From positions 11,969,329-12,033,328 of the forward strand of contig NC_085138.1 of the NCBI RefSeq assembly GCF_035046485.1: a stretch of 64,000 bases of DNA, in the 5' to 3' direction. The notes below the pieces were generated by a model. The model searched no databases. It was not told where the DNA came from and saw nothing but the letters and a program-made list of their open reading frames with translations. This document shows, in pieces, positions 10,883 to 21,062 of this stretch; positions within the stretch are counted from its first letter, which is position 1, and each line of letters begins with the position of its first letter. This stretch comes from Aedes albopictus (Eukaryota; Arthropoda; Insecta; Diptera; Culicidae). Both the position numbers and the translations under genes were made by a program.

Positions 10883-11249
10883 TGTAGTGAATGGGGTGTT
10901 CTGCCAAATATCCGATTGAAATTTAATGAGCGTGTTTTAAGACGTTTGAAAATACGCAGTACTAGAAGAGGAACAGAATGATGATGATTGTATTCTGTTT
11001 GCGTGCGCACGCAGACAGACGCACGCGTTCGCTGATGAATGGTATGATAGACGGAATGAATGCGAAAGAATGAAAATGGTATGTGCCAGAGAGAGATAAC
11101 CGATGATTGTCGTTTGAAGAGTCGGGTTCTTGTGTTGAGAATGGGAAAAAGGAGTCATTCTAGAAAGTATCTTTGCGGCGAACGGACGATTGTGAGTTTT
11201 GCGCTCGGATGTTAGTTGCGGTAGGTGTATTCCGGTTTCGTTTACCACA
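10883..11249 (+). repeat. 3' LTR (367 bp)
   Basis: Same length and sequence as the 5' LTR. It is followed by the GGCCC duplication and then by host intron sequence that continues in copy B. Confidence 0.92.
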
Positions 11250-11304
11250 GGCCCTTATTCAGGGATGCAACCATTCACTTGCTACTGTCTCAGTGAAAAA
11301 AATG

Positions 11305-12245
11305 CAGTGCGTGGCCTTAGCGGCCGATCGGACAGCGGCGTCAGTCCACTATGGGGCGGCTCCATACAAACAGGTGGCCAAAAATATTTTTGCGTCAATT
11401 TCATAATGTCTTGCTCCTATTCGTAGGGTTTATGCCTGAAAAATATGAAAAACATGTTGAACAGGTTGTTTTAACACGACAGTTTCAAACAGCATGAAAT
11501 TATAAGGGCATTGCATACTTTTAGGCGTTTAAGGATTTCTGTTACCATTTACAAAATGCATTCCAATTCGTTAAAACGTGCTTCGCTAAGATATCCAAGA
11601 CCAGATTTAGACAATATCTCAATTATCGCCGACAACTTCATTGGAATTGCAGAATAGCAGCTAGTAGCAGCCAAATTTGATTTCAATGTCTCCTAGGGAT
11701 CCTGAACAAAGACATAGAAGTAGTCCCGAAGCGAAACTTTGCGAAACTTTTTTTGTATGGAACGGTTTGTATGGGGAAAATTTGATTTTTTTTTATGTAG
11801 CTCCATTCAATACTTTTACAATCAACATTTCAACGTCTGATATATCATTCGACAGGTTTTCAAACAACCTTCAAGAATCTGCTTTAAAAGTTCAACTTTT
11901 TCAATTTAAGCCGAAGATATGCAAAGTTGAACATATCATTCATTTTATCAAAAAATGCTAATATTTTCATTCAGCTGCCAATATCTCGATAAGTTTAGGG
12001 ATTAGCAAACTAATATTCTGGGGTTTACTGGTCCAAGTGGTCTACTTTCAACTACCGAACCTAAATCTCAAATTGAATAAAGTCGATTTTCGATTTTTGG
12101 CCACCTGAATCCCCTTAGTGCAGTCGTTTAGGTGTCTCGTAAGCCTCGGAGTGTGGGTTCGATTCCCGCTCCAGTCGGGCAAAATTTATCTTGGGCTTTC
12201 TCCTAAGATGTTTTCCCGTGGTGCCTGTCGTAACGAGATTTTAAA
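11305..12245 (+). mobile_element. tRNA-related SINE split by a later transposon
   Basis: The tRNA-like head GTGGCCTTAGCGGCCGATCG...GGCGTCAGTC is separated from its remainder (GTTTAGGTGTCTCGTAAGCC, B-box GGTTCGATTCC at about 12152, body to 12245) by the element at 11347-12120. Copy B holds the same SINE uninterrupted at 21315-21465. The long variable-arm spacing recalls a Ser/Leu tRNA origin. Confidence 0.7.
11347..12120. mobile_element. 774-bp non-autonomous DNA transposon
   Basis: Ends CACTATGGGG and CCCCTTAGTG are inverted, and an inner pair CAGGTGGCCAAAAAT / ATTTTTGGCCACCTG strengthens the terminal repeat. It is flanked by a 5-bp duplication CAGTC (11342-11346 and 12121-12125). Copy B has the empty site GGCGTCAGTCGTTTAGG. 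The interior is AT-rich and has no transposase. A 5-bp duplication with CACTA ends does not match the commonest mosquito MITE classes, so the superfamily is left open. Confidence 0.88.
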
Positions 12246-12861
12246 TTCACATGTGGCCGATGATCGCTGGGATTTCTGCAGAAACTTTTGATGATATTTC
12301 TCATGGAGTTCTCCACGTTATTTATTTAGAGCGTTTCGAAGGCTTTACTGTGTAGTTGTTGGTCGGATTTCATGCAGTGTTTCAGCTGAGATTATTTTTT
12401 AAACGTTGTCTCGGGATTATTCCCAGAGCTCTTCCCGGGAGAAATTGTCGCGAGATTCTGGATGGGTCCTTTTAGCATTTTTTTATAGTTGCGTTCCTGC
12501 ACGGATTTTTCTAGGAATTTTTCTTTGAAATGTCCCTGGGATAACTTACAAAATTCCTTGCAAGAAATTCCTGGAGAAATATAGGAAGGAATCTAGGTGA
12601 AATCTGGCAATACTTGTTGGAGGAATCTCGAGAGGAACTTCAGAAGAAATCCTGAAAAACTGGAACATCTTGAAAGAAAAACAGCTCCAGGAGTATTCCC
12701 GGGACAAAATATTAAGGAAACTCAAGGAGGAGCTCTGAAAACCTCTAAGATAAAGCCTGCAAGAAAATCTAAGAGAAATAGAAAACTCTAGAAGAAATTT
12801 CTGGAAGAACTTTTGCATAAATTCAAAGAGAAACTGCTGTTGAAAGGCTGTCTTGGAAAAC
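12246..12861. repeat. Intron tail of copy A: dispersed GGAATT-type repeat
   Basis: Matches copy B 21690-22320 closely (for example CATGGAGTTCTCCACGTTAT). It also has weaker similarity to 24.63-24.78 and 31.6-32.0 kb, so it is a dispersed repeat and not unique intron. The similarity with copy B stops at TGGAAAACCAC. Confidence 0.7.
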
Positions 12862-13423
12862 CACAAGCCCTTCAAAGTTTGTATGGGAATTACTATGGGA
12901 AAACGACGTTTTTCATTCAATCGACCGTAGCATTTCCCCAAGTGCCCTAGTGGGTTAGTCGACCCTTGGTAATCCTTGGATAGTCTATCAGCTACAACTT
13001 TGCCGAAGACCGCATTCAAGTCGGAGGCCTCATTAATTAGTTATCGATTTTATTTATTTTATCCCAAATCGAAATCTTTACTCATGATGGTTAAACTATT
13101 CGGTGGGCATCACTGCATTTTGCAGTGAAACATAGTAGCCATGATTTCAGTGTGCTATCTTTGGCGCCATATGCAGCAATGTTGCCTGCTGGGAAGCTGG
13201 AGGATCACTGTTATAGTTTGTCCAATTGGATATAAACCGATAACTAATTAATGAGGCCTCCGATTTGAATGCGGTCTTCGGCAAAGTTGTAGCTGATTGA
13301 GTATCCTAGGATTACCAAGGGTCGACTAACTCACTAGGGCACTTGGGGGAAATGCTACGGGCGATTGAATGAAAAACGTCGTTTTCCCATAGTAATTCCC
13401 ATACAAACTTTGAAGGGCTTGTG
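12862..13423. mobile_element. 562-bp palindromic element
   Basis: Arms of about 190 bp run from CACAAGCCCTTCAAAGTTTG to its mirror ending GAAGGGCTTGTG. The arms include AACTTTGCCGAAGAC, a motif shared with several other palindromes here. It lies exactly where the similarity between exon copies A and B ends. Confidence 0.8.
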
Positions 13424-13461
13424 CAGTCTCAATTTTCAACCAAATGAGCTAAAATTTTGGG

Positions 13462-13961
13462 NNNNNNNNNNNNNNNNNNNNNNNNNNNNNNNNNNNNNNN
13501 NNNNNNNNNNNNNNNNNNNNNNNNNNNNNNNNNNNNNNNNNNNNNNNNNNNNNNNNNNNNNNNNNNNNNNNNNNNNNNNNNNNNNNNNNNNNNNNNNNNN
13601 NNNNNNNNNNNNNNNNNNNNNNNNNNNNNNNNNNNNNNNNNNNNNNNNNNNNNNNNNNNNNNNNNNNNNNNNNNNNNNNNNNNNNNNNNNNNNNNNNNNN
13701 NNNNNNNNNNNNNNNNNNNNNNNNNNNNNNNNNNNNNNNNNNNNNNNNNNNNNNNNNNNNNNNNNNNNNNNNNNNNNNNNNNNNNNNNNNNNNNNNNNNN
13801 NNNNNNNNNNNNNNNNNNNNNNNNNNNNNNNNNNNNNNNNNNNNNNNNNNNNNNNNNNNNNNNNNNNNNNNNNNNNNNNNNNNNNNNNNNNNNNNNNNNN
13901 NNNNNNNNNNNNNNNNNNNNNNNNNNNNNNNNNNNNNNNNNNNNNNNNNNNNNNNNNNNNN
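13462..13961. other. Scaffold gap, 500 N
   Basis: Exactly 500 N, probably a standard-size gap, so its true length is unknown. It lies between the two copies of the LINE/first-exon region and is a point at which haplotypes could have been joined. Open frames read through it are meaningless. Confidence 0.98.
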
Positions 13962-15210
13962 GCCATGGATGAGATTCCTGGTGCTATCCGCAAGATAGCC
14001 GAGAGTTTTGCGGCTGGGTTGATGTGTTACTGTTCAAGCTGTGGAGGTGACATCCACCCACCCTGCCTGACTGATCCAACGAAAATGACGAAAGAAATCA
14101 GAGGAACAGCTTTTATGTCCCTAGATTGGCAGATGAAGCTCCTCCCATTCGGCTGGCTTTCCAGTTTATTTCGTTTGCATGTCCCGCCCCGCATGCACCA
14201 GACGCTTGAAACGGTTAATCAACCGAGAAATGAGAAAATTTTCATTTAACGAATAAAGTAATCAAAATATTGGAAGATTTAGATAATTTTAATTCGAAAA
14301 ATGGTTAAATTAAACAATGTTTCACGAAAAATGCTCTGGATAGGATAAAGCGTTGCTAAATTCCTGGTGGAATCATTAGTGGCCGGCATCATTATTGTTG
14401 CGGGGCCACCAAGCATACAATATTTCACTTTTCGGTTGCACCACACTTTTACCGAGCGATGGAATGAAATAATTATCTGATTCACAACTCTTGAGGAATA
14501 ATTTTCTATGGTCCTGAAAAGAACCGTTTGAATATTGAACGATTTCAGACAGAAAATTGGCATGAATTAATCATGCCACGCAATGCGTGTTAAATTTCTC
14601 CGTGCTGAATGCTGAACGCAGTCGAAAATTGGCCCGCCGCTTGCTGCCGTGGATGAGATTAGTGATCGCCCTCACTGTTGCTGAACCACCACCAAGAATT
14701 CAATCTTGCACTATTTGGTTTCACTACACTTTCTCGGTCGATGCAGGAATTAACTCTCTAGGAAGCATTTTCGAAGAAGTTGAAATCAATTCATCATGCC
14801 ACGCAATGCGTGTTGGATTTCTCCGTGCTGTTTGCTGGAAGCCGTCGAAAATTGGCCCGCCGCTTGCTGCCGTGGGTGCGATTCCGGATTTTGCTGCTGC
14901 CTCTGCCACCACCGTCGATCAGTCCGATGTTGACTTCCTTGGTTTGCCGCGTTAGACGGTTAGATGGCGAATGTGCAACAGCACCCTTGCCGAAAACCAC
15001 CGCCACCGAGCCGACACGGCCGTCAAAGAAGAATGACGAAAACGCAAACGAAGAAAGTGGGCAGCTCTCGTTCGATGCGTTCACCTCGAGACGACAAAGA
15101 CAAATGAGGGAAGATGCGAAGAAGCAGTAGCTTTTATATTCGACGGGAGCATCCAAAATGTGCTCGATCGTGATTGGCTGGAATAAACATGGGTTTACTT
15201 TTCCCAATTT
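13962..15210. repeat. GC-richer segment with an internal tandem duplication
   Basis: A unit containing CATGCCACGCAATGCGTGTT and GGCCCGCCGCTTGCTGCCGT occurs at about 14571-14660 and again at 14796-14885, about 225 bp apart; 13964-14000 may be a third, partial copy. On the minus strand, CCAATCACGATC and GAATATAAAAGC near 15140-15180, and ACATAAAAGC near 14118, resemble CCAAT plus TATA promoters. No known protein is encoded in any frame examined, although open frames of 116-137 codons overlap here. It could be a decayed gene family or a satellite unit. Confidence 0.4.
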
Positions 15211-15515
15211 TTCAATAGTTTGCTATTGAAAATCAGCAAATGTTAATATTGGACATAATTGGTGTAAAGATTTGCAATCTATTGGAGCCAAAATTTTGAA
15301 AATTCAACGAGAAATGGCTGAGTTATTAACGCTCAAAATCTCCACTTCAAACGTAACGCGGCCGATTTCTGAAAATTTAGAATGACACCCGGTATAGAAA
15401 AGAGAGACGTAGTCCTACGTCAAAACCGTTACAGAAACCGAAAATGAAAGATTACGAACTGATTCAACGGCAACGACTTTCAGCGCGAAACAACGGACAA
15501 GAATCGGACTATGAG
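15211..15515. other. Unassigned stretch before LINE copy B
   Basis: No terminal repeats or coding frames were recognised. About 15400-15515 may belong to the LINE-derived element, but it has no counterpart in copy A. Confidence 0.35.
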
Positions 15516-15571
15516 CACGTCATGGGACGTCATAGTCACTGAGAAATGCAGAGTTTTGTGGCAACAATGAC

Positions 15572-16213
15572 GTGGTGATTGGGGGATCGATCTTTCCTTA
15601 TCGACCAGTGCACAAAGTGACTTGGGTTTTCCGTGATGGCGTCACGGAAAATCAAATCGACCACATCTGCATCAGCCGAAAATGGAGAAGGAGCCTTGTT
15701 GATGTGCGAAACAAGCGTAACGCCGACATCGCGTCCGAACTTCATCTCCCAATCGGCGAGATTCGACTGCGCATTGCTATAGGATCCATCGACAGAAGGA
15801 GAAAATAGGGCGCTGGTTCAAAAAACGCAGACTGGAAGATGAAAAGGTCCTTCGTCGAGGAGCTAGAGAACCATGTTGCGGATATTCCAGCAGGTGGAAG
15901 CGTAGAAGATCAATGGAGCGCCATCAAGAACGCCTTCATCGCCACCGGCGAGAATAATTTGGGTGAGCTACGCACCCGGAGAAAGCAGTGGATCACAGAT
16001 GACACTTGGAAGAAGATAGAGGAGCGAAGGAACGACAAAGCCGCGATAGAGCGAGCGAAAACACGAGGAACCAAAGCCGTAGCCCGCCAGCCACGCCGTC
16101 AGCGCTATTCGGCTCTCGAGAAAGAAGTGAAACGCTCATGTAGACGGGACAAAAGAGCATGGGAGCGAGAAAGCCACAAATACCATGGACATTCGTCTCC
16201 TCTTCCTCTATGA
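15572..16213 (+). pseudogene. LINE endonuclease C-terminus and linker, copy B (broken)
   Basis: The frame from 15572 reads GGSIFPYRPVHKVTW, NQIDHICISRKW and then NADIASELHLPIGEIRLRIA. The catalytic SDHHL of copy A is SELHL here, so the Asp and first His are lost. A frameshift near 15800 separates this from the linker frame at 15839-16213 (KRSFVEELENH, KQWITDDTW, RRDKRAWERES). Reverse transcriptase is absent. Copy B keeps the linker segment GELRTRRKQW missing from copy A, while copy A keeps DFLADEGEK missing here, so neither derives directly from the other. Confidence 0.75.
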
Positions 16214-16293
16214 TTGAACTTTTTTGGTCATACGTGATGCAACCTTGCGTTTAAGCGTAAAAATGTATAATCAACCATGCATCTTGTTTGAAG

Positions 16294-17040
16294 TCTATGA
16301 AATTTTTCATAGAAGGTGAAATTAGGCAAGTAGGCCATGTATTGAACGAATACATCGAATGCGTGAAACTTCTGCCGTACGATCTGTGCTTTTAAACAGA
16401 TCAACCTAGCGAATACTATCATATCTATCATTTTCATTATCCACTTTGATCTCTACTCCCTTATACTCTGAGTAGAAAAAGACCGATATAGCCATAAAAT
16501 CATCAAGTTATTAATAGAATACGGTCGATAAATCAGAATATGATATAAAAAGTTTGGCTTAAAAAGAAAAGTGTTCTATCCAATAAGATCGAAAAAAGCT
16601 AATAGGAAGAACACGCCGCGATATAGGCATACCCCTATGAACGGAGTGCGAATTCCGAAAAAGCTACTGATCGATAGAACTTGTGATGAAAACAGAACAA
16701 TACATAATAGGCAGTCGGGTGCCTGAAACTTTTGCCAGTCTTGGTAAGGTGGTATGAACTACCAACCAAGCCGATCTGTTTAAAAGCACAGCTGGTACGG
16801 CAGAAGTTTCACGCATTCGATGTATTCGTTCAATACATGGCCTACTTGTCTAATTTCACCTTCTATGAAAATTTTCATACTTGTTCGCAACCTAGCGAAT
16901 ACTATCATATCTATCATTTTCATTATCCACTTTGATCTCTACTCCCTTATACTCTGAGTAGAAAAAAGACCGATATAGCCATAAAATCATCAAGTTATTA
17001 AAAGAATACGGTCGATAAATCAGAATATGTTATATTTTGG
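16294..17040. mobile_element. Composite insertion: inverted plus direct repeats
   Basis: An inverted pair (16294-16401 and 16774-16878, built around GCGTGAAACTTCTGCCGTAC and its mirror) is interleaved with a direct pair of about 142 bp (16402-16543 and 16888-17029, starting CAACCTAGCGAATACTATCA). The arrangement looks like two copies of one element with the first part of one inverted, or a local rearrangement. Copy A lacks it, although about 32 bp of host sequence was lost at the junction. Confidence 0.65.
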
Positions 17041-17085
17041 TTATTTTCATCTTTAATTCAACTCAATCTAGAAATCTCGCGCTCA

Positions 17086-18021
17086 GTATCATACGGGCGT
17101 ATCTACAATGATCGATTTCTCTTCATCGATTTTCTCCAAGGGGACGGCAACCTATTTTTTCATTAATGGAGTTTGACAGGTTGGATTGTGCCTCCTTACA
17201 TGGAGCATAAATTTATGCTCCAGCCAATATATTCACCAACACAGTCTACAAATATGAATGTTTACCTTTTTACGAGGAATATTGGTGCAAAACGCTTGCA
17301 TCACATTAGATCTCATAAAAGTGTTGATCATGAAAAAGCGGCGTATTAGATAACTTTCATTTTGAGAGTGTCAATGTTTAGGTAAAATTCCTACAGAGAG
17401 TGGGAATATTGTTTGTGAAAAGACACAACACCTCTTTTCGCAAACATTGTTCGCCAAAGTGCGTTTTTCCTCATTTTCTCCCGCTGCTGTATTGAGTGAA
17501 TGTTGGTAAATATTAGTGAGCTCTGGTGCGCATGATAAGCGGCAACAAAATCAGATCACCATAGCACCCCCGTGATTTTCTCTTCGGCTAATAGAGATAA
17601 GTGACATTTCAACACACGTACACTAGCTTGAATTTTTCCATACACAAAAATGCACGCAAATTCAAAGGCTTTTCAGATTGCATATGAAAATATTACCCAA
17701 TTAATTTGGGTAAAACGGCTAAATAATGATAAAACTAACAACCGGGGTAAGAGTGCACATATTTTCCCTCAAGTTTCACAACTACATCTACAAAACAGAC
17801 ACGCATACATTTGAACGTGATTACCACTATAACTTGGCCTGTAAGCTGTAAACAATTTTTGGTTGTTTTTGTTGTTTTAGATGCTAGTCCTAGTCGTCCT
17901 TCACCGAAATACACCGAGAAATCATCCGAATATTGGTCGTATTTTCCGGAATAATCCGAAGAGAAAATCGACGAAGAGAAATCGATCATTGTAGATACGC
18001 CTGTATGATACTGAACGCGAG
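17086..18021. mobile_element. 936-bp transposon with ~62-bp terminal inverted repeats
   Basis: Left end CTCGCGCTCAGTATCATACG and right end ...CTGAACGCGAG are inverted and continue to pair through GATCGATTTCTCTTC. It is absent from copy A (AATCTAGAAATATTAGATTTTCG). The interior is AT-rich with no transposase recognised. An open frame on the minus strand (17735-17989) has no known motif. Confidence 0.75.
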
Positions 18022-18024
18022 AAA

Positions 18025-18261
18025 TTCCGGACCAACAATTGAAAAGGCCGCATCAACATTTTGTAAACAAACATGTTTCTGTCGACTTGAGGCCTTTTGA
18101 ACTCCACCCACACACCTCACCACCACTAACAGAAAGCGCAAACATCAAGCTTTCTGTTAATGCTGGTGAGATGCGTGGGTGGATCCCAGAAGGCCCTAAG
18201 TCGACAGAAACGTGTTTGTTTACGCAATGTTGTTGCGGCCTTTTCAATTGTTGGTCCGGAA
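18025..18261. mobile_element. 237-bp palindromic MITE
   Basis: TTCCGGACCAACAATTGAAA at the left mirrors the right end TTTCAATTGTTGGTCCGGAA. Pairing includes AACATGTTTCTGTCGACTT with AAGTCGACAGAAACGTG. It abuts the 936-bp element with three bases between. Confidence 0.85.
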
Positions 18262-18304
18262 AGATTTTCGTCCAAATTTGTACCATAACGTAACTACTTT
18301 TATG

Positions 18305-18640
18305 CAATTCAGTATCATAATTTACATTTAATGTAACTCATTTTGGTATCATAATGGCCATTTTTTCCGAACTGACTCATTATGCAACTGAAATGAGTTG
18401 CATAATGAAAAATAGTTGTATAATGTTCATAATGCAACTCATTTGAGTTGCATTATGAGCATTATGCAACTCAAATGGGTTGCATTATGAAAAAAATCAT
18501 TGCATAAAATTTTGTATGGAACTCGTTGCAAAACTCGATTTTTTCAGCACTCTACGTATTTATCCAACTCGGCAAGCCTCGTTGGATAAATGTACGACTC
18601 GTGCTGAAAAAATCAACTTTTTGCATCTCGTTACATAAAT
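18305..18640. repeat. Cluster of short palindromes TGCAACTCATTTGAGTTGCA
   Basis: Several copies of ATGCAACTCA/TGAGTTGCAT alternate and self-pair at 18380-18495. A conserved stem around TCCAACTCGGCAAGCCTCGT (18540-18625) recurs at 42850 and 43435. A related but inverted piece is at 19890-19970. No clean ends were found. Confidence 0.55.
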
Positions 18641-18662
18641 AACTATTCTCAGGTGCAGCTAT

Positions 18663-18794
18663 GGTCCACTGCACGAATTTATGCTGGCCTGATTACACTC
18701 ACAGAAAATTTGACGTTTGAGCGGTGCCGACACCGCTCAAACGTCAAATTTCGTGTGAGAGTAAGCAGGCCAGCAGAAATTCGTGCAGTGGACC
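18663..18794. mobile_element. 132-bp hairpin MITE
   Basis: GGTCCACTGCACGAATTTAT at the left pairs with ATTCGTGCAGTGGACC at the right, and GACGTTTGAGCGGTG with its mirror at the centre. Flanking AT on both sides (18661-18662 and 18795-18796) collapses to the copy A sequence GCAGCTATTGCT. A half copy is at about 33809-33880. Confidence 0.9.
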
Positions 18795-19017
18795 ATTGCT
18801 GAAACTTTTAACTCAGCGTGCATGCGCGAGCGACATCTCTGAGCGGACAGAGAAACTGTGTTTTGCATCACCCCTTGATTGAGATAGACGGAACAAAATG
18901 GAAAGTGAACATTTTTGAATCGACAGGTGTAACACGGTAAACCAAAGTAACACAAAAGTGGGATCAATGTTTGAACTAATGATTAAAATGTAATTTTTAT
19001 TTTTAATTTCTTATTAC

Positions 19018-20191
19018 GTGATTGTATTAATTAAGTTATTGAATCAAAATCAAATAAGGGAACTAATGTTTTTTTTGGTCGTTTTGTTTTCTTCGTCATG
19101 GTTTTTTAACCTATTGCACTCAAAGATGGCCGCAAATATTGTCGTTGCGGTTGAAACCCGAAGCTTCCCCACACACGACAATCGATTTTTCTCCAAATCC
19201 ATACGTGAAACCTAAAATGCCCCACACAATGCATACGTTTGCGTGTGCGTGACAGTAGTTTGACACATTTCCCATGGGAAAACTGTCAAAAAAACGCAAA
19301 CCTCGACGGAACGGACACTATGTGTTCCAGGCTTGGTTCCAGGCTTAACGTCGCACGTAGTGCGTTGGGCAACGGATCTTGCCAACTATCCAGCGCATTT
19401 TGCCCGACGCACGGTTTATTAGAAAATATGATTTTCGTGTGTTAAAAATTATAATTTTCAACTGCACGATCAATATTTCTCTACCAAGCTGAACATGACC
19501 AAACAATTCAGCCAACAAAATGACGAAGAGAACAATAGAGTTAATAAACTATAGAGGAAGAATGTCGCTGGCGTCGCTGCTGCAACATCTTTTGCTGGCG
19601 AGGTTAGGCAGGGATATAAGTGTCAAAGCGAAAAAGTATGCAGTTTGACAGATAGATACCCGGGAAGTTTGCGAAGGAGAACAAAGGGAACAGCAGCAAC
19701 ATTCGTCCTCTATAGTTTTTTAACTCTATTAAGAGAACAAACCTGCCGATAATATAGCCACCGTGAAAAACACGTGGAACACGAGCGCCCTCTACGATTG
19801 CATAGCGTAACCTTCGCTGGTACTTTACACTGTTATCACGTTTACCGCATATTCAGCGCCTCTACCGGCACTCTAGCATAAACGCAGTTGATTGCTTCCT
19901 TATGAGTTGCATGATTGCATAACGGACCAGTTCAGAAAAAATTACCATTATGATACCGAAATGAGTTATTGTGCATCCCCGTACGCGCTTCGAATGCAGC
20001 TTGTTGAGAATCTATGATAAGCGCGATAAGCTGTCATGGGTAATCAGCCGCCGTGTGCAAATCAAACGGGGCATAATCTTTTCGCGATAAACGACGGCTG
20101 GTTAAGATCATCAGCATCTGAGTGATTAAGCTGGGATGCACAATATTTATGTAAAATAGAAATTATGATGCTGAATGGCACAAAATTATCA
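19018..20191. other. Spacer with small MITEs
   Basis: No gene was recognised. About 19532-19731 has inverted ends AGAGTTAATAAACTATAGAG and CTCTATAGTTTTTTAACTCT and is probably a 200-bp MITE. About 19970-20150 has TTGTGCATCCC and GGGATGCACAA as inverted ends. Confidence 0.5.
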
Positions 20192-20454
20192 ATATCAGGC
20201 CAAATATGTCTAAAGGTCCAATCTGCAGAAGAGAGGCTCTCTTTCGTTTCCCTCTCTTTTGATAATATCTCAGCTGTTTATTTGTATTATGATTGTCTCC
20301 TTGCATTGAACGATGGTCAAAACAATCGTCTTTCGATTTGTACTGCAAAAATAGTTGAAAAGTGTACCATTAAATTGCAATAATTGAAAGAGAAAATGAA
20401 CAAAGAGAGCCTCTGAAATGCAGATAGGACCTATTGAAATGTTCGGCCTGATAT
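20192..20454 (-). mobile_element. 263-bp MITE, copy 2 (opposite orientation to copy 1)
   Basis: Same length and ends as 6577-6839 (ATATCAGGCC...GGCCTGATAT), but the unpaired centre reads in reverse complement. The flanks differ from those of copy 1, so this is either an independent insertion or an inversion through its own terminal repeats. Confidence 0.75.
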
Positions 20455-20478
20455 TGTATAGCATTATCAATATTGTAT

Positions 20479-21062
20479 AGCATGTATAAATCACACTCAA
20501 TCCGTGGCACTTTGTTTTACCGTGTTTTGCGTGCTTCGTTCCATTTTCGTCGCGTCCCCAACGTCAGTTTCAATTTTAGTGCGTGCATGTGTGTGTGCGT
20601 GCGTCTCCTCTCTCGCGCGCGCTGTTTTTCTCTCTCGCGTTTGAATCCGTGGGGATGATGAAAGGAAAACATAAACATAAAAATAACGCTTTTTTCGCCG
20701 TGGTCCGTGGTCGTCATCTTTTGTCGGTTCGTGGTCGGTCATTCGGTTTTGTCGCGAAATTGCACATTATTCGTTTAGTAGGTATTTTTGTTTCTAAAGA
20801 ACGCGTTTATTTTAATTTGTGTGCCGCCAGTGCATCTCGGGGTGATTTTGTGATAACTGTGTCTGTGGCGCGGCGGCTGTCGTTTGGATTTCAAGTGAAT
20901 CGGTGCCAAGTTTACATCGACCATCGCAGTGAGATCCCCGCGGCCCGGTGCATATTGTGTGTGATCGATCGCCATAAGTGTCGTTCAAAGGAGTTCATTG
21001 ATTGAAGAGAAGTGATTTCATTTTTCTTGTGATAATTGTATAAAACCTATATTATAAAAATC
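20479..21062 (+). promoter_or_regulatory. 5' leader / promoter region of first exon, copy B
   Basis: Counterpart of 7020-7602, differing by scattered substitutions and short indels, for example in the GT repeat and around GAATCCGTGGGG. Upstream ATGs are also present; one frame here runs 140 codons (20583-21005) through the leader and is not believed to be coding. Confidence 0.55.

Larger units (their letters stand above)
7787..11249 (+). mobile_element. Complete non-coding LTR retrotransposon (LARD/TRIM type)
   Basis: Two 367-bp direct repeats (7787-8153 and 10883-11249), identical by eye, begin TGTAGTGAATGG and end TTTACCACA. The insertion is flanked by a perfect 5-bp duplication GGCCC (7782-7786 and 11250-11254). 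A primer-binding-like TGGCGGAGTCGG begins directly after the 5' LTR, and a polypurine tract ends directly before the 3' LTR. The paralogous copy B has the uninterrupted site (GAGGGTCCTTATTC near 21240). The 2.73-kb interior encodes no gag or pol. It holds a hairpin array (8236-8499) and a C-poor tandem spacer. Mobilisation would need proteins in trans. Identical LTRs imply a recent insertion. The superfamily cannot be decided. Confidence 0.92.
15516..19017 (+). mobile_element. Internally deleted LINE-derived element, copy B, split by insertions
   Basis: The element shares start, internal deletion and 3' end (TTCTTATTAC) with copy A at 2440-3567. Its 3' half is broken up by insertions: about 16294-17040, 17086-18021, 18025-18261, about 18305-18640 and 18663-18794. 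Between them the host pieces align in order with copy A, for example CAATCTAGAAAT, CCAAATTTGTACCATAACG and CTCAGCGTGCAT. This gives pre-insertion sequence for each guest. Confidence 0.75.

Noticed and set aside
13365..14249. 294-codon frame
   Set aside because: Most of it is the 500-N gap; the ends are a MITE arm and an unrelated segment.
14780..15207. Histone or other conserved gene near TATA/CCAAT-like boxes
   Set aside because: No frame matches a histone or any protein I recognise, and the segment is internally duplicated.
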